A stretch of 64,000 nucleotides of DNA from Aldrovandia affinis (Eukaryota; Chordata; Actinopteri; Notacanthiformes; Halosauridae): positions 1-64,000 of the forward strand of contig JAINUG010000135.1 in NCBI GenBank assembly GCA_029706075.1. Reading direction: 5' to 3'. Every line of letters begins with the position of its first letter. Positions within the stretch are counted from its first letter, which is position 1. The translations under genes and the position numbers were made by a program. Of this stretch, positions 1-13,222 are shown piece by piece. Under the pieces are notes generated by a model. The model worked only from the letters and a program-made list of their open reading frames with translations, did no database searches and was not told where the DNA came from.

Positions 1-2016
1 GCGGTTAATTTGAAGAAAAGATTCCAAAAGAATTCTATCAGCCACTGCCAGAATTTCTGCTCCATTTGGCAGCCATTGGTCTTTTGCCTTGCCTGCCAGA
101 GCTGGTTTTCCTCCCAAAAAAGCTGGGAGTTACTAGGTTCAAATGTTGATGTAATCCAGTAAAAGGGGGGTGGGGGTGGCACGGCAGGGGCTTTGAGTTT
201 AGCGGCAGGGGGAAGAGTGTCGTTTGACACAGAACATTTCCCGGCAGCAAAACTTAGGAGACTTGCGTTGAGGAGTCCCCAGTGTTTCAGTGGAGGGTCT
301 TGCTGAAGTTGTTCTTGTTGGGACTGGCTTTGGTCCACATGACCGCGAGCTCCTTTTAAAATGCGGTCCACATTGCACATTGGGTGCGCTTAAATGGAAC
401 TGCACGTTCGGAAAAAAAGGCTACCGGCCTCTGCCGTTAAGTGCCTTTAATAAAGAAGGGCTCACAACCATGTTTTGCGAGAGCCCACACTCATTGTTGT
501 CTTTAAGAAATAAAGATGACATGATTCACCACAGTCAGTCCGCTTCTTTAGAATTCATAGACTATAATTACTATCCGCGAAAACACTTTCACTGTATACG
601 GGGTTAAATGAGGGTACGTTTGTTGGACGATTTCCTGTGCGACATATTCAACTTGTGATAAATACGGCTTTACATAAAACAAATTAAATTAGCCGCAAAT
701 AGGGAAGGTAATCTATTATGTGCCTAAGGGGTCTCTCAGGACAATGATGGAGACTTCACACAAGCAAAACAAAACATCAAGCTAGAAACGGTACAACAAC
801 AGTGCAGTAGTTCCTGAGTATCTTAGAGCTAATAACTTGGAACCTGTTTTACACACCTTTTCCTAGAAACACACACACACACATAGTGTGCAAAAGTAGT
901 GAATTGTGTGAGACTGGAGATGTGTGAGAGTTGGCAACTCTGAATATATATTATATGATAAAGGGAGCATATATACAGTATATATATATACATATACATT
1001 AGAGAAACATGTTTTTCACTTTAGGAAGGGGAGCACAAAATAAGATATTTTTTCCTCAAAGGCTGGAGCTTTACTTCTGAGAGCTGCTTTTTTTGTTGTT
1101 TGTTTGGCGTGTTCTCGTTTTCCCCTGACGCTGTATCCAATGGCTGAAACAACACGTCGGGATTCCGGTCTGCGGGAAAGACAAATAATCGCCTGTGGAA
1201 CAGAAAAGGGCAGACATCGCGGCGGCCGTTTTGTTTTGTTTCTTTCTGTCAGCTCTTTTGAGAAGTGCCAGAGCCAGGACTCGGAACGAGCGAGACACGA
1301 ACACTTCGTTAATCCCTCGCCCTCGCGACGGCCGCGACTCCCCACCACTCATCGGTTGCACGAGCTCAACGAGATTTAGACTCTTAATTCTGACAGATTT
1401 CTGTGTTTTTGCGCAATTTGGCTTACGGTTGTAGATCTGAAGTGTCACTACATCCCCTGCCAGTCAACAGCCAGATTGTTTCTGTCGAAATGCTCTCGAT
1501 GAACATTTTTAATTTATTTTCTTTCCCCCCCTTCTGCCCGTCTTCCGCTGCATCGCCAGGGTGACACGGAGGCTGGTATTACAGGCCTTTAAGAACACGA
1601 ACAGCACTGCCGGTCACCGCTCGCAGCCTCTAAAGCAATGGAAATGGCATCGCTCATGCTCCAGGGGCCGGTGGACTGGTGATGGGATATTCGGTTTCCA
1701 ACCAGAAGGAAAGGTCAGGCTGCAGTGGATTGATGCTGCTGCAGCTCCCTGGCTGAGATGGGCCATACAGGAATAGAGCCCTCCACAGCCCCCCGGGGAG
1801 TGTCCAAGCTCTGCCCCGTTCCCGGGCCTGACAATTCATACCCCTCTGCCATAAATCAGGCGTTCGCTCCGAGCACCTGGTCTGAAGGGACCGTGAGATG
1901 GAGCTGGATTGTCTCTTTTTTTGACAAATGGTGGAAGAGCACCCTCGCCATGCCAGAGCCAGTCTATCAGTCCCTGTGCATCTTGAGGTCTGTCACACAA
2001 TTCACTGATTTTACAC

Positions 2017-2018
<2 letters not shown>

Positions 2019-2072
<54 letters not shown>
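2019..2072. repeat. (TG)27 microsatellite
   Basis: Uninterrupted TG repeat of 54 bp in intron 5. Confidence 0.98.
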
Positions 2073-2074
<2 letters not shown>

Positions 2075-4259
2075 TGCTTGTAATTTTTTTTACAATGACA
2101 GATATAACATCCAGGCAAATGTGTGCAGATCCAACTTATCGGGTCTAACACACTCACGAGCGACTGCACTGTCGTTGTTCCGTTTCCGGGTTGATGTTTT
2201 GTCCAGCATGAAGGTATCCCCTTTCCTGTCCCTCTTTCCATCTGTCCATCCCTTCATCTCCAGGGTTGCTCTATCCTCTCATCTACCAGCGTGGTTCTGA
2301 CGTGCCGCTAAAAATGACTTCCCGAGCAAACATTTGCCGTTACGGTCGACTCGATGGGATCTTCCTCGCCTTCCTCACATTCAAATATTAATTAGTTGGG
2401 AAATTGCAGTAACTCCACTTGGCCCCGCGGAGGACGTCTTACGGGCGCTAAATCGAGTGTTCTGTCGGGCCCGTTTCTTTGCATTAGTACCAGTCAATTT
2501 ATCAGGAAGCCATTCACGATCTTGACCGCCGAGCAATGGTGAGTCTGTCTGACAGCTAATCACTTCAATGAAGCCACACGACGGTCCGTTCAAATGTAAC
2601 ACAAGCTGACAGGGTAACTTCTATCTGTGGTCAACACCATGCAGCCTTTAAAAAACAACAACAATGTTTTCGTTAGTTTCATCAACTAGCAGAAAAGCCG
2701 ACTGTAAATCGTGGAAAATTCCAGAGAGCCTCCGCTACTAATTGTCACAAGGCAGATCCTGGTTTAAATGAATTAATTGCTGAAGCCGTGTTCACAAGCA
2801 ATGCAGTGGATTTTGAATTGGTCCAAACAGCTGTGAATCTGCAGCAGAATGAAAGTGTTTGCAGCTTTGTACTAAGGATCACACTGCCATCGGTTGGTAT
2901 ACAGCAGTAGAAGCACAGGCGAACATGGGTTGGTCTGTGATCTAATAATAAACATGGCTCGCTGGCGCGATAGTATACGAGGCGAGCCGAGCCGGGCGAA
3001 ATGTGACAAAAATCGCACTACCCAGTTAACTGAACGGTCGAGCGTGAGGCCCGGTTCGAGCGACTCATTAAGCTGGGTCGTGCACAAGGGTGGGTTAATA
3101 TACGCGAATGATCAATCTTTTAACGTGTCCTCACGCTCTCTTATTCGGAGTTAACTGGGCGGCGCAATTATCGTCAGATTTTGGCCAATTCGGCTCGCCA
3201 TAACGGTACACGTGTGTCTGTCGCGTCTGGCTCATGGCTACAGACTCTGCTGCATTGTCATGCGGCGGCTCACAACAGGACGGACCTCTGTTTTTTTCTG
3301 TTTATTTTACATCAATCCAAAGCAACCGCGGGTGATGGAACACAGCGGCAATCGTGAAACGGTATATAATAAAAAAAAACTAAGGCCGACCGGCTCGGAA
3401 ATTGATTCTTTTTATTCCCCTACAAAAACTGCAGGCAAAACAAAACGATAAAAAGGGGATTTCGGCTGGCAGGTGGTCTGCTTTTAACGTGTAATAAGCC
3501 GGGACCAATCGATGGAAATAGCTGGCGGAAGAAAAAAGTTTGGGCAGATAATGGCGATCAAACAGGTGCCTGATCTGTAGGACACCATGGGTATCTCCTC
3601 CAGCCAGGATGTCTCCAAGGACGCCCCGTAACACGCAACAAGCAGAGGGGACACGGTTCCCGAGAGAGGGTGATGAAGGAGGTGGCAACAGCTGCCGACA
3701 TATAGCCACTCGGGCCAAAACGCACACAGAGGCCCGCCGCGTCCGCACAGAGCCGACTGCCAGTTGAATCGAGCGAAGGTCAGGGCCGGGTTTCAGAAGC
3801 TCGAGGACCGTGCGGTTTATCCCTCCGAGCCTCATTAAACGCGCGATGACCGCAAAGGAAGCCCAACCGCGCATCAGACGAACGCTCGCGAGAGAGAAGG
3901 GCCCACGGTCCTTTCATCGTCGCTTCTCTCCCCGTTCCTTGTTGTTGGAAATCTCGGAACGCGACATTTTTCGGCTGTTTACAAGCCCGGTAGATCTGTC
4001 TGGCTAATTTGCTGATAGAGCCCGCAGACTACAAGCGGAAAAGAAACGGGGACAAAGAAGGCAGTAAATAGTGTCTGTGAGTGAAGGAGCCGGGGCTTTT
4101 AAGCAGAGCGGAATAGGAAGCAGGTCGGAGGACTAGCGCTCATTGATGATGAAACGATCTGAGGGAAGCGCATTGCCGGAGCGGACCGCTTTTGAATCTC
4201 CTGGGCCGTCTTCGCCTGGGTGGGGCTGCGATGCTGTGTGTTACTGTTTGCAGAGTCAT

Positions 4260-4395
<136 letters not shown>

Positions 4396-6963
4396 TATTC
4401 AAATTGTGTGTGTGTGCGCTTTTTGTCTTATTCAAATTAACGTCGAGCCATCATATAAATAAACAAAAATGCCTGGGCATGTAAATGTCGAAATAATCAA
4501 CATATGACCTATTTTCGTTCCGCACTCTCCGCAGCGAGGTCTCTTTAGGTGCTCTAAAGTACTCATCATTCAGAATGCACATCCTGGTATTTATATATTT
4601 TCAACATATTTTCAACCAGTGTAATGAAGTGCTTAATTTTTTACAGTGTATCAGCCGCATAGAAAGTTCACTCCGGGTCCTCCTACATCATAAAGTTCTC
4701 ATATATCCTCACCGCTCTTGTGCTTGGGTGTTTTCTTGGATATTAATGGTTTCCCCTTGAGACACTTTTGAGGGTCACTATTGACAATCAGCTATGATAA
4801 ACAGCTATACGGCTATAATCTATAACAAATTACCGATCTCCAGCGAGCTTCACAACAAGGCAGACAATGGTGATGCATGCATTCGATTATCTTTTCACGT
4901 TATGTCTACCGCATGACATCAGACATCATCAGTCATCCATTGTGTTATTTATACCAAAATGTATTCAAAGCAAATAATATTCATTTGCAAACAGAAAGCT
5001 ACCAGTTCATAGACTGAATTCCTGACAAAAAAGAGCCCATTGGTTGGCTTTCGCACCATTGAACTTCAAAGGGACTCACACTGCAGTTAATTTGCAATCG
5101 ATCCTGTGACCACCTTCTGTGGCCAAATGACTATTTCTTTTTGGTGTGCATTGATCGTGGTGCAAAACAAGCTTTCGTATCCGTGACAATTAACTAATCT
5201 TAAATTAGGTTGTAGCCCCCCCTTGGCCCCCCGGAATATGACAAAGATGCATATTCTGTCAGATATTGTAGATTGCTGTCACCTTAATCTGGATGGCATT
5301 ACAGAAGTGGGGGGGCAATTGTCAATGTAAAACTCCAAAGCTTTTGAGAAGAGAATTTTTCTCTTTTAGTCTACCTTTGATCAATTCACCTGTCCAGTGG
5401 GTCATTGTGCTGCCATAAATCTTTTTTTTTTCTTTTAAATTTCGTTCTTTCTTTTTTTATCTGTTTGAAGTGTGTTGTTATATTCCACACTGAATGCAAA
5501 TGCCCCTGTGTCTATCTCGCGAAGATAGACAAAACCCCACCTGGACATACAATATCTTGCAACTTGAGATCCAGAAATCAATACGTCTTCTTTTGACAGC
5601 TGGGCTCCACCAGAAGATCTCCAGACTTCATCTCCCTACAAGATGCTGCCCGCTCGGATGGAGCCGTTACATAATTAATGTAACGTGCCTTCTCATTCAG
5701 GCATCGACTGTACGATGTCTGTCGGCCCAGGCTGTGTGCTTTATATTCCGTTTTATCTTGTTGCTCAAGCAGGCACATTCTCCCCCCTCCCGTTTCATCC
5801 TGTTGTTTTCCTTTCCCGTCCTGCATCTTTAACAATCTATGGAAGTAGGACAATGTAGGATGCTGGAGAGCAGGCGGCTGGCTGGCCATGCATGCAGAAG
5901 CACTGCAGCCGTGTGGCCCCCCTCCCCTGGGGAGAGCGGAGCAGTGCTGTCGGACGCGGGGCCCTGGCGCCGGGCTCGATCGGGGGCGCACAGCTGCGTT
6001 GCGCGGGGGGACTCGCTCTGGCAAACCCCCGGCCCGGTGGAGCCGGAGTCACCGAGAGCTCTGAGATTACCCCGCCTCACATCCGCCTGAGCGTACACAA
6101 CACGGCGTCATGTTTTTTTGACCTTTTTGTGCAAAAAAGTTTTGTTCAGCTACAGCCGGCGAATAATCCCAGGTGGAGATGAAAAGACAAAAAAATGCAA
6201 ACCAACCCTGGGCATCGTGAAATTATTTGAAAAGGGAAAGGGAAGGGGGGAGGAGGAAATTATTGTATTAAATATGGTGGAAGTGTGTGGCAGTTTTCTT
6301 TCTCTAATTAACAAAGACTGTTTTGTTTGCCATCTTGAGACACGCTGCTTCGCTCAGAGGCTCCAGCTTATTCACAAATGAAAAGGCCTGCTGTGCCTGG
6401 CACTCGCCGCTCCAGAGCGCGGCATCGCTGCTTCATTTTCCCACAAGCCCTTGCCATGCCAGAAGAGGATTGTCCCCCCCACCACAGAAGTCTTCTACAA
6501 CAGTAGCTGCTGGTATCACCTAGCGTAGCCAGCGAGGGGAAACTAACGAAGCTAAAAGATGAACCAATACCCACATCTTCTACGATTTGGGGAACAAGGC
6601 CATGGTGGTGGGGGTGGGGGGTGGGGGTTGGGGGCTGTTGGGGAAGGGCCTCAGCTGAGCACAATGTCAGCCATGAGCTGCTGCTTGTAATTGGATTTCC
6701 CCAGCCCTGTGTCCACTATTGGTCTCATGCTGGGCTGTGACATTGAATGCCCTTATCTGTGGCAGGGGAGCAAAGGCAGAGCAGAGAGAAAGTGGCAGAG
6801 CCTGTGGGCCTGGGGGCTCTGCTGTGCCCCCCCATGGTTTAGCTGCCTTGGGGGCAGCCTGCCTCGGGGGGGGGCTCTTTTCCTGGCACCCAGCAGCCCT
6901 CTGTGCTGGCTGGGAGAAACCCCCCTTCTGAAGTCACCGCAGAGGGGGTACTGCCAGTTCTAG

Positions 6964-6986
6964 GAGGGTGGGAGGGTGGGAGGGGG
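6964..6986 (+). repeat. G-quadruplex motif with single-base loops
   Basis: GGG-T-GGG-A-GGG-T-GGG-A-GGGGG, a canonical four-run pattern with one-base loops. A second G-rich cluster lies at 6603-6646. Confidence 0.85.
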
Positions 6987-8689
6987 AGTACGCGTCAATA
7001 ACAAGCGTACTGGGGTTTGTAAACAACCAGGTTTGTGGAGCAGAGGTGGGTGGCGGGTGGGGGGGCATGGTAGTGCCAATAGCCTCAAGGAGGCTATTAT
7101 GTATGGGTGAGCGAATCATTTTGGGACAATGTTCTCTATGTCTAATTGACTCATTGAGAGAAATTTTTTCTTGAAAGTTTCAATCAAATCTGTCATCCAT
7201 CCGCAAGTTAATTCAGTAATTAAAACTCAATTTTTTAATTTTTTAAATTTAAATGTATATTTTAGGAAATTTAAATTCCCAGTTACCTCTGAAGCTTGTT
7301 GTAGATTTAAACAGCGTTGCAGAGTGTGCGACTGTAGGCGTTACAAGGTTTATGGCTCTAATTTAATTCTGATATTTATGGTGTCGTGGGGTATGGGATA
7401 TCGTGAGATATCTTTCATATCCAGCTTCAGCGCCAGCTTGTGTATAGCATTGTCTATCATTCTATACAGCCCAGTATGAGTACAAAAAAAACCTAACAAA
7501 AAAATAAAACCTTTCAACAATGTGTACCATTATTTTTCCATTACTGACAGGTCCAAAGCACTCTAGATGCTAATCTTTAAGTCTAAAGCATCCTGTTAAC
7601 TAGCTTGTCCACACCATTTCTTTAATGCAGGTAGGCTGTTAATTACAGTATTATTAGCTTAATGGCTAGCCATTAAAAATAGGATATAAATAGCAAGATA
7701 ACCAGTGATTTATAGCTAGCATGCTGACATACTCCAAACAAAGCCATTGCAGAGCAGTGCAGAGTAGTGTGTGCGGGAAAGTCAGAACCCAGGAAACATA
7801 AAGAGCTGCTTTCATCTAATTTTATCAGAAAATTGTCTTTTTTTTGCAGTTTCACTCTTGCTTATATTTTTAGACACATATTGTACCACAGTACAAAACA
7901 ATATGGGAAATGCTGGGAAATATCACCACATTACAATATTTATGGCTGTTGACATTTGGTATTTTGGTCCTTTTGCAATGCAAGAGTATACAATTATTAT
8001 TATTATTACTGTTATTGGTTGCTCTTTTGCATGGCCATAAAGACACAAAACACCCACTCCCCACTGCAGTGGTTTGTCTCCTCTCCTGTTGATCTATCTG
8101 TACCTCGGCTCTCCACCGGCGGACCAGTGTACTCCTTTATAGGTTTTTGCATGCGAACGGCTGCATCATTTGAAAAAGAAAAGAAAAAAGAAGCCATTCT
8201 GGAGCTTTCCTGCCTGCCGTTAAACTTAACAGCCAACCTCTTTCATTGCTTTTTTATTCCTCTCTTTCCAGGGGTTGAACAGGGAGGCTCTGACATCATA
8301 AAGGTTAATTGGCTGGCCAGCGGCTGAAGTGATTGAATTCTATCCTTTCCATAACAAATAGAAGAGGGAGCCAGGGCAGAAAATAGAGAACTGACAGAGG
8401 ATGAGGGAGGGAGGGGGGAAGGGGAAGGGGAGGGGGGCGCTCAATCATTCGAAATACACAATGCGGAGAGTGATGCACTCTTTCGCATTGCTTAAATCTG
8501 GGACAAAATGTTCTCCTCCTGATGGAGGAATGCGTTCGCTCACAAAGGTCTGTGGCCACGGGGGAGGAGGTGAGCGTGGGTTGAGCTGAGGTGGGAGGGG
8601 GGTGGGGGTGGCGTAGAGAGGGCAGGGTAGGGTCGGGAGGCTCTGTGACCTCCAGGGCAGGAGTGGGCTACTGGCAATCCAGCTTTTTG

Positions 8690-8719
8690 CTGTTGTTGTT
8701 GTTGTTGTTGTTGTTGTTG
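8690..8719. repeat. (GTT)n microsatellite
   Basis: About ten GTT units. Confidence 0.97.
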
Positions 8720-9089
8720 CTTTGTTAAACAGTAGTAAGTAGTAAGTCGGTAGCTTCGCTCGTTATGTGTTTTGGACTTCCCTTCTCTCTGGATTTTTTT
8801 AAGGCCGTGGGAGCATTTTTTTGCGGGAGTGGAGGACAGAGGGCGGCGTGACCCGCCCGATGATTGGCGCCGGAGTCAAGGAGCAGGTGTATCACGTCCG
8901 AGGTCTTCTTAACCCGCCCTTGTGCTGCCTTTCACATCGAACGGGGAGTGGACAAAAATATCTGCCACCTCACGGCGCTTTTCGCCTTTTACCACACGCT
9001 TACGGTTTCTCGAATAGGAAGGGATTTGCGCCCGGAATGAATCGCCGTTAAAGAAGTAAGCCGCTCTCGCTGAATATACATGAGGGTGG

Positions 9090-9260
9090 CAGGATATGGA
9101 AATGCCAACTGCCCAGGGTACTAACCTTTTGTTACCCCCCTTTAATTATGACAGAAGGCAGGCCGTATCGGTAGATGACTGGGTTTACCGCGACTGATTT
9201 TCTTTGCTTTGTAATGCAGCTGAGGAGAGAGACCAGAGAAGCAAAACACAGATCCTGAGT
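9090..9260. promoter_or_regulatory. Candidate conserved non-coding element
   Basis: Contains TTTAATTATGACAG, a homeodomain core next to a TGACAG Meis/TGIF-type site, within complex non-repetitive sequence in intron 5. The call is based on composition and motif pairing only. Confidence 0.25.
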
Positions 9261-10567
9261 CGGGGGGCCTAAAACACGCAGACTCATCAAAACAATAATA
9301 ATAGAAATATCAGGGGAGACGAAAGGCCTTTTGCTCCTCGGAGTAAGAGTATGTGGGCATTTCCCCCAATACTATTTGGTGGTCTGTGGGTGGGGCTAAT
9401 TGAGTGACGCATACACTGCCGCAGTGGAGAATGCGCTCTCAATCCTCAGCCGCAGTGGTAAATGCCTCTATGTATTCCAGACAGAAAACTGCAGGCTACA
9501 ATGTACTTGTCAGAAGACAGCTGATTTTCCATAAACAGCACCGACTGTATGCTTAATCTTCCCCTTTCAGAGAGAGAGAGAGAGGGGGGGAGGAGAGGGA
9601 GCAATTGAATATCGGCCAGAACCTTCGGGTTTGGGAAAGCTATGCTGCCATTTTTCAGGATCGGCCGTGTGTATACCTACGTGTGTGTGTGCAAACACAC
9701 ACCGCACACACATCGTATCAAAAAGACAAACAGTTTCGATGGCAAAAAAAAATGAAGTAGAGCGGTGTGCGTTTTAGCGGAGTTTCTCACACAGGCCAGC
9801 CGTGATCATGGGAGTTAATTCACTCTGAAACGAGAGCCTGCCTGAGTTAATGGGGTTTCACTGCGGTTTGAGGCGGGAAGGTTGCCAGGTCCGCTCAGAC
9901 CCGCAGGGATCTCGTGCCGGTTACCCACGGATCCGAGAAACAGGAGCCGGGCTCTGGCGGTACCGGACCCTCTGTACTGCCCCAGTCCGCATTCGAAGAG
10001 GTGTGGGGGGGGGGGGGATAGTGTTCGGCTGCTGCTGCTGCTGCTGTTGGCACATGTCGTGACAGATTAATCTTTTCGCTGCTAGATTTGGGGCAGCTTT
10101 ACGGCTGACGACCGACCACCTTTATCCAGATACCGGCGGCGCGTGGGAAGTGGACTCGGGAGCCGTTCCACAGCCGAGCGCACTGCACCGGAGCCAGCCC
10201 CAGTGGCGAGGGAACGGCCTCCATACCGACCATCCCTCCCTCACTGGTGAAGGCAGGCCCGGGCGGGACGTCGATCCTTCCTCCCTTCCATCTCCCGGGG
10301 TGCGTGCGCCTGAGCTGGGCACCCGGACACAAGGAGGCCACGCCCCACGAGGACCCCTGAGGGGGGCGACAGATGGTCCCGGGATGGTGGGGGTGAGCAG
10401 GGGTACAGAACCGCCTTCTGCAGACCCAGCATGTCACAGACACCCCGCCTCGAACTCTGATCAATGGGCTCAGATAGTCTGGCCCACAACCGCCTGGCGA
10501 GGTCTGCTCACATTACAGGCCTTCTCCTTCCCCACTCCAACCTTTTCTCTCTCTCATTAACCTTTAA

Positions 10568-10590
10568 ACACACACACACACACACACACA

Positions 10591-10640
<50 letters not shown>
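10568..10640. repeat. (AC)n microsatellite
   Basis: About 73 bp of AC with one G interruption at 10591. A further CA cluster follows at 10780-10820. Confidence 0.97.
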
Positions 10641-10642
<2 letters not shown>

Positions 10643-10682
10643 GTATGTATCTTGCCATGATGGCCTTGTCAGGCACTCTGGA

Positions 10683-10760
10683 AATAATAATAATAATCAC
10701 AATATTAATGATTATAACAACAGCAACCATCATCATCATCATAATAATACAAATAATAAA
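10683..10760. repeat. AAT/ATC trinucleotide-rich stretch
   Basis: Mixed ATA, ATC and AAC triplets immediately after the AC run. Confidence 0.85.
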
Positions 10761-12379
10761 ACCTCCCTTAGACACTCAAGCACACACACACACCATCTCA
10801 CAGACACACACACACACACCACCTCACAGACAGCTTACATCCATGAGCTGAGGTACTCAGGAGATTTCTCTCACATCCTTTTTTTTCTTTTTTTCTCTTT
10901 TACTATCTCTCGTTCTTCAGCCATGATTTCCCTCCCTCCCCCCACATTATCAGCTTTCAACCTTTCTTATTATGTTCAGGATGAGCCTCATCTCACCCGT
11001 ACTCCCATCCAGCATGAATAATACCGCCATATATGTTCTACAAACAATTGCGATTCACCAGGTTTCCGAGGGGATTATTAGCACAAGTTGATGTAACGCC
11101 GTCATGAATAAGGAATATGATTGTGCACTTTATTCTCCCTCTCGCACGGGGCTGACTTTCCAGGGATCGTGCACAAATGGGACGTGCCAATGGGAGGGGT
11201 TTTGGGTGAGATCCATCAGCCCCTCGTTGCCAGCCAGCAAATGGCGAGCCTTTCCTCACATCTCCGTATGACTTGCGCTTCATAACAGGTCCAGCATGGA
11301 CACGCAGGCCCAACCCAGTTGATTTAGTGTCCGTGATTCAGGGCCTGCCGTTCCAGCATTAATATCGCCAGGTCTTGTGATCGGTGGAGTGGCAGGGGGG
11401 GGGTTGTTTTGAGAGCAGGGCTTGGCCGCCTCTCCAGGCCTGACGGCGAACAGGGCCTCTGGGCTTCCTACTGGGGAGCCGGCGTCCTTAACCGATCGAA
11501 CGCGCTGAATGAATCGGCTCAAGCCCCCGAGCGGTAATTACTTTAGGGCACCTGCAGAAATCAACTGCGGAAGAGCCGCGACCGTGGGGTGTGAACGCTT
11601 TTTTATTTACCTTGCTGAGAGGGAGAAAGGGCAAATAAAACAGCCCGGCTCTCCACGGAGAGGAGGAGGTGAGGGAGAACATCTTTTCAGCAGCGGGGCA
11701 CCGACCCGAACGCCCGTCGCACTAAATCTAATTCCCCCGATGTCATTGTGTAATGGATAAATAGATTAAGTTTAGGGGAAATAAACTGGTCCGACTGAGC
11801 ACAACCCTTCACGGGGGAAGGAGAAATATCACCCCGCCCCCGACAGCAAGTGCCAATACCAGCGTGAGATAAATCGAGCGACACAAACGTTTTATTAATA
11901 ATAAAAAAAGAGAGAGAAAGGGCCCCTCCCTCTGACCTCAGCGGAGGCCCGGCAGCCAAATACGGCGCGTCGGCGTATCGAGAGAGAGCTGTGTGGGGGG
12001 GGGAGAACGACTGCATGAAAACTGTTCTCAAACAGGAGATTAAATCGGCACAGGAGCACACAAACGCCACTCCGATGTTGGCGCCGCGTTATTGGTTTAG
12101 CAGGAAGGAGGGAGAAAAGCCACGTGCATGCGTGGTGCTGCAAGACATAATGCGAGATAATGAAAAATGCAAGGCTGGGATATTGCGTCATTAATTATTG
12201 TGGGGGTTTTTTTTAGCGTGATGACACTGATCTCCCCTCTTCAGCATTGTGACTGCGTGGCTCACCGGGGAAGGGGAGGGGTCTGGTCCATTGTTTTGCC
12301 AGCTAGTGTCAACATTTGCGTCCGATGACGGAAATCAACATTTTAGTGGGCGATCCCACTGTGTGAGTTTTAATTTAAA

Positions 12380-12675
12380 AGATCGCGTGAGCTGCCTGTT
12401 GCGGTCGCGGTTCGAAACCCGGCAGCGCCAGACCGGCCCTGGCCGGGAGCCCCGATCGGGGGCGGCATGAACTCGCCGAGAAGCGCGAAGGGTGTCTCCG
12501 GAAGTAGGTGGGCGAGTTCCGTCTCGGAGGAGGCGGATCATCGCTGGCCTCATGGAATTGGCTTGACCCAGAGGACGGGCGGTGAGTTCATGTGGGACGG
12601 TGAATCGAGATAAATAGAGAGTATAATTGGCTACTAAATTGGGGAGAAAAATGGGGAAAAAATCGGAAACAAATA
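12380..12675 (+). mobile_element. Probable second SINE-type element
   Basis: A box B-like GGTTCGAAACC (12409-12419) is followed by a CpG-rich body and a tail reading AATTGGCTACTAAATTGGGG, then GAGAAAAATGGGG and an A-rich end. This tail resembles that of a common group of fish SINEs. No clear box A is visible, so the 5' end may be truncated. Assignment is from motif memory and the ends are approximate. Confidence 0.5.
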
Positions 12676-12759
12676 AAAAATTTAATTAAATTAAAATCAG
12701 AGGGCAGTGTAAAGTGGGATTTATTTAAGCACAGGAGCCGTAACTGAGTGTGATGTTTA

Positions 12760-12790
12760 ATTCAGAGACGTGAATTACACGTCTCTGAAT
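12760..12790. repeat. Perfect 13-bp inverted repeat with 5-bp spacer
   Basis: Arms ATTCAGAGACGTG (12760-12772) and CACGTCTCTGAAT (12778-12790) match exactly around the spacer AATTA. It could form a hairpin or bind a dimeric factor. It lies about 85 bp past the SINE-type element at 12380-12675. Confidence 0.9.
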
Positions 12791-13195
12791 CACATTTATT
12801 TTTAGAGTCAGATCCCGAGATGTGCTTGTTTCACCGGCTCGTTTTTACCCAATGTGTTACATTTCCCCATTTTATTTCCCATCCTCACCTCGCTTCCCCT
12901 TATGTCACTGTGACCGTGCTCTGGTCAGCGTCCCGAATTTGATGCCTGTCCCGCAGGTTTCATCACCAGGTCAGGAGACCCCAAAATTGAGCCCGCTCCC
13001 CATACCGAAATCGTGCCGAGTTTAGGGGCGCGAACACAAACGCCGTACTTCACTCGCCATCCCTTTCCTTCCTCATAAGACGGACCACAACGGAAATAAG
13101 CTTGATGACTTTGTGACTTTTTATTACTGTTATCTTATACAGTTTATATCCAGGTATATGTGAGATTGTGTTGCATTTTAAATGATCAAATATTA

Positions 13196-13222
13196 TCAAT
13201 CAATCAATCGATCGATCGATCG
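13196..13222. repeat. (TCAA)/(TCGA) tetranucleotide repeat
   Basis: TCAA units pass into TCGA units, giving a self-complementary GATC-rich run. Confidence 0.95.

Noticed and set aside
1758-2300. 180-codon plus-strand frame across a TG run
   Set aside because: Its middle is a Val-Cys repeat made by the microsatellite, the rest has no domain, and no codon or splice evidence supports it.
10028-10046. CTG repeat expansion
   Set aside because: Only about six units, within normal range for any genome.
10150-10560. 136-codon plus-strand frame in a GC-rich stretch
   Set aside because: The frame is open because of high GC; no domain, start context or splice sites support a gene.
13196-13222. CRISPR-like or other spaced array
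   Set aside because: It is a simple tetranucleotide repeat without spacers; no spaced repeat array exists in the window.
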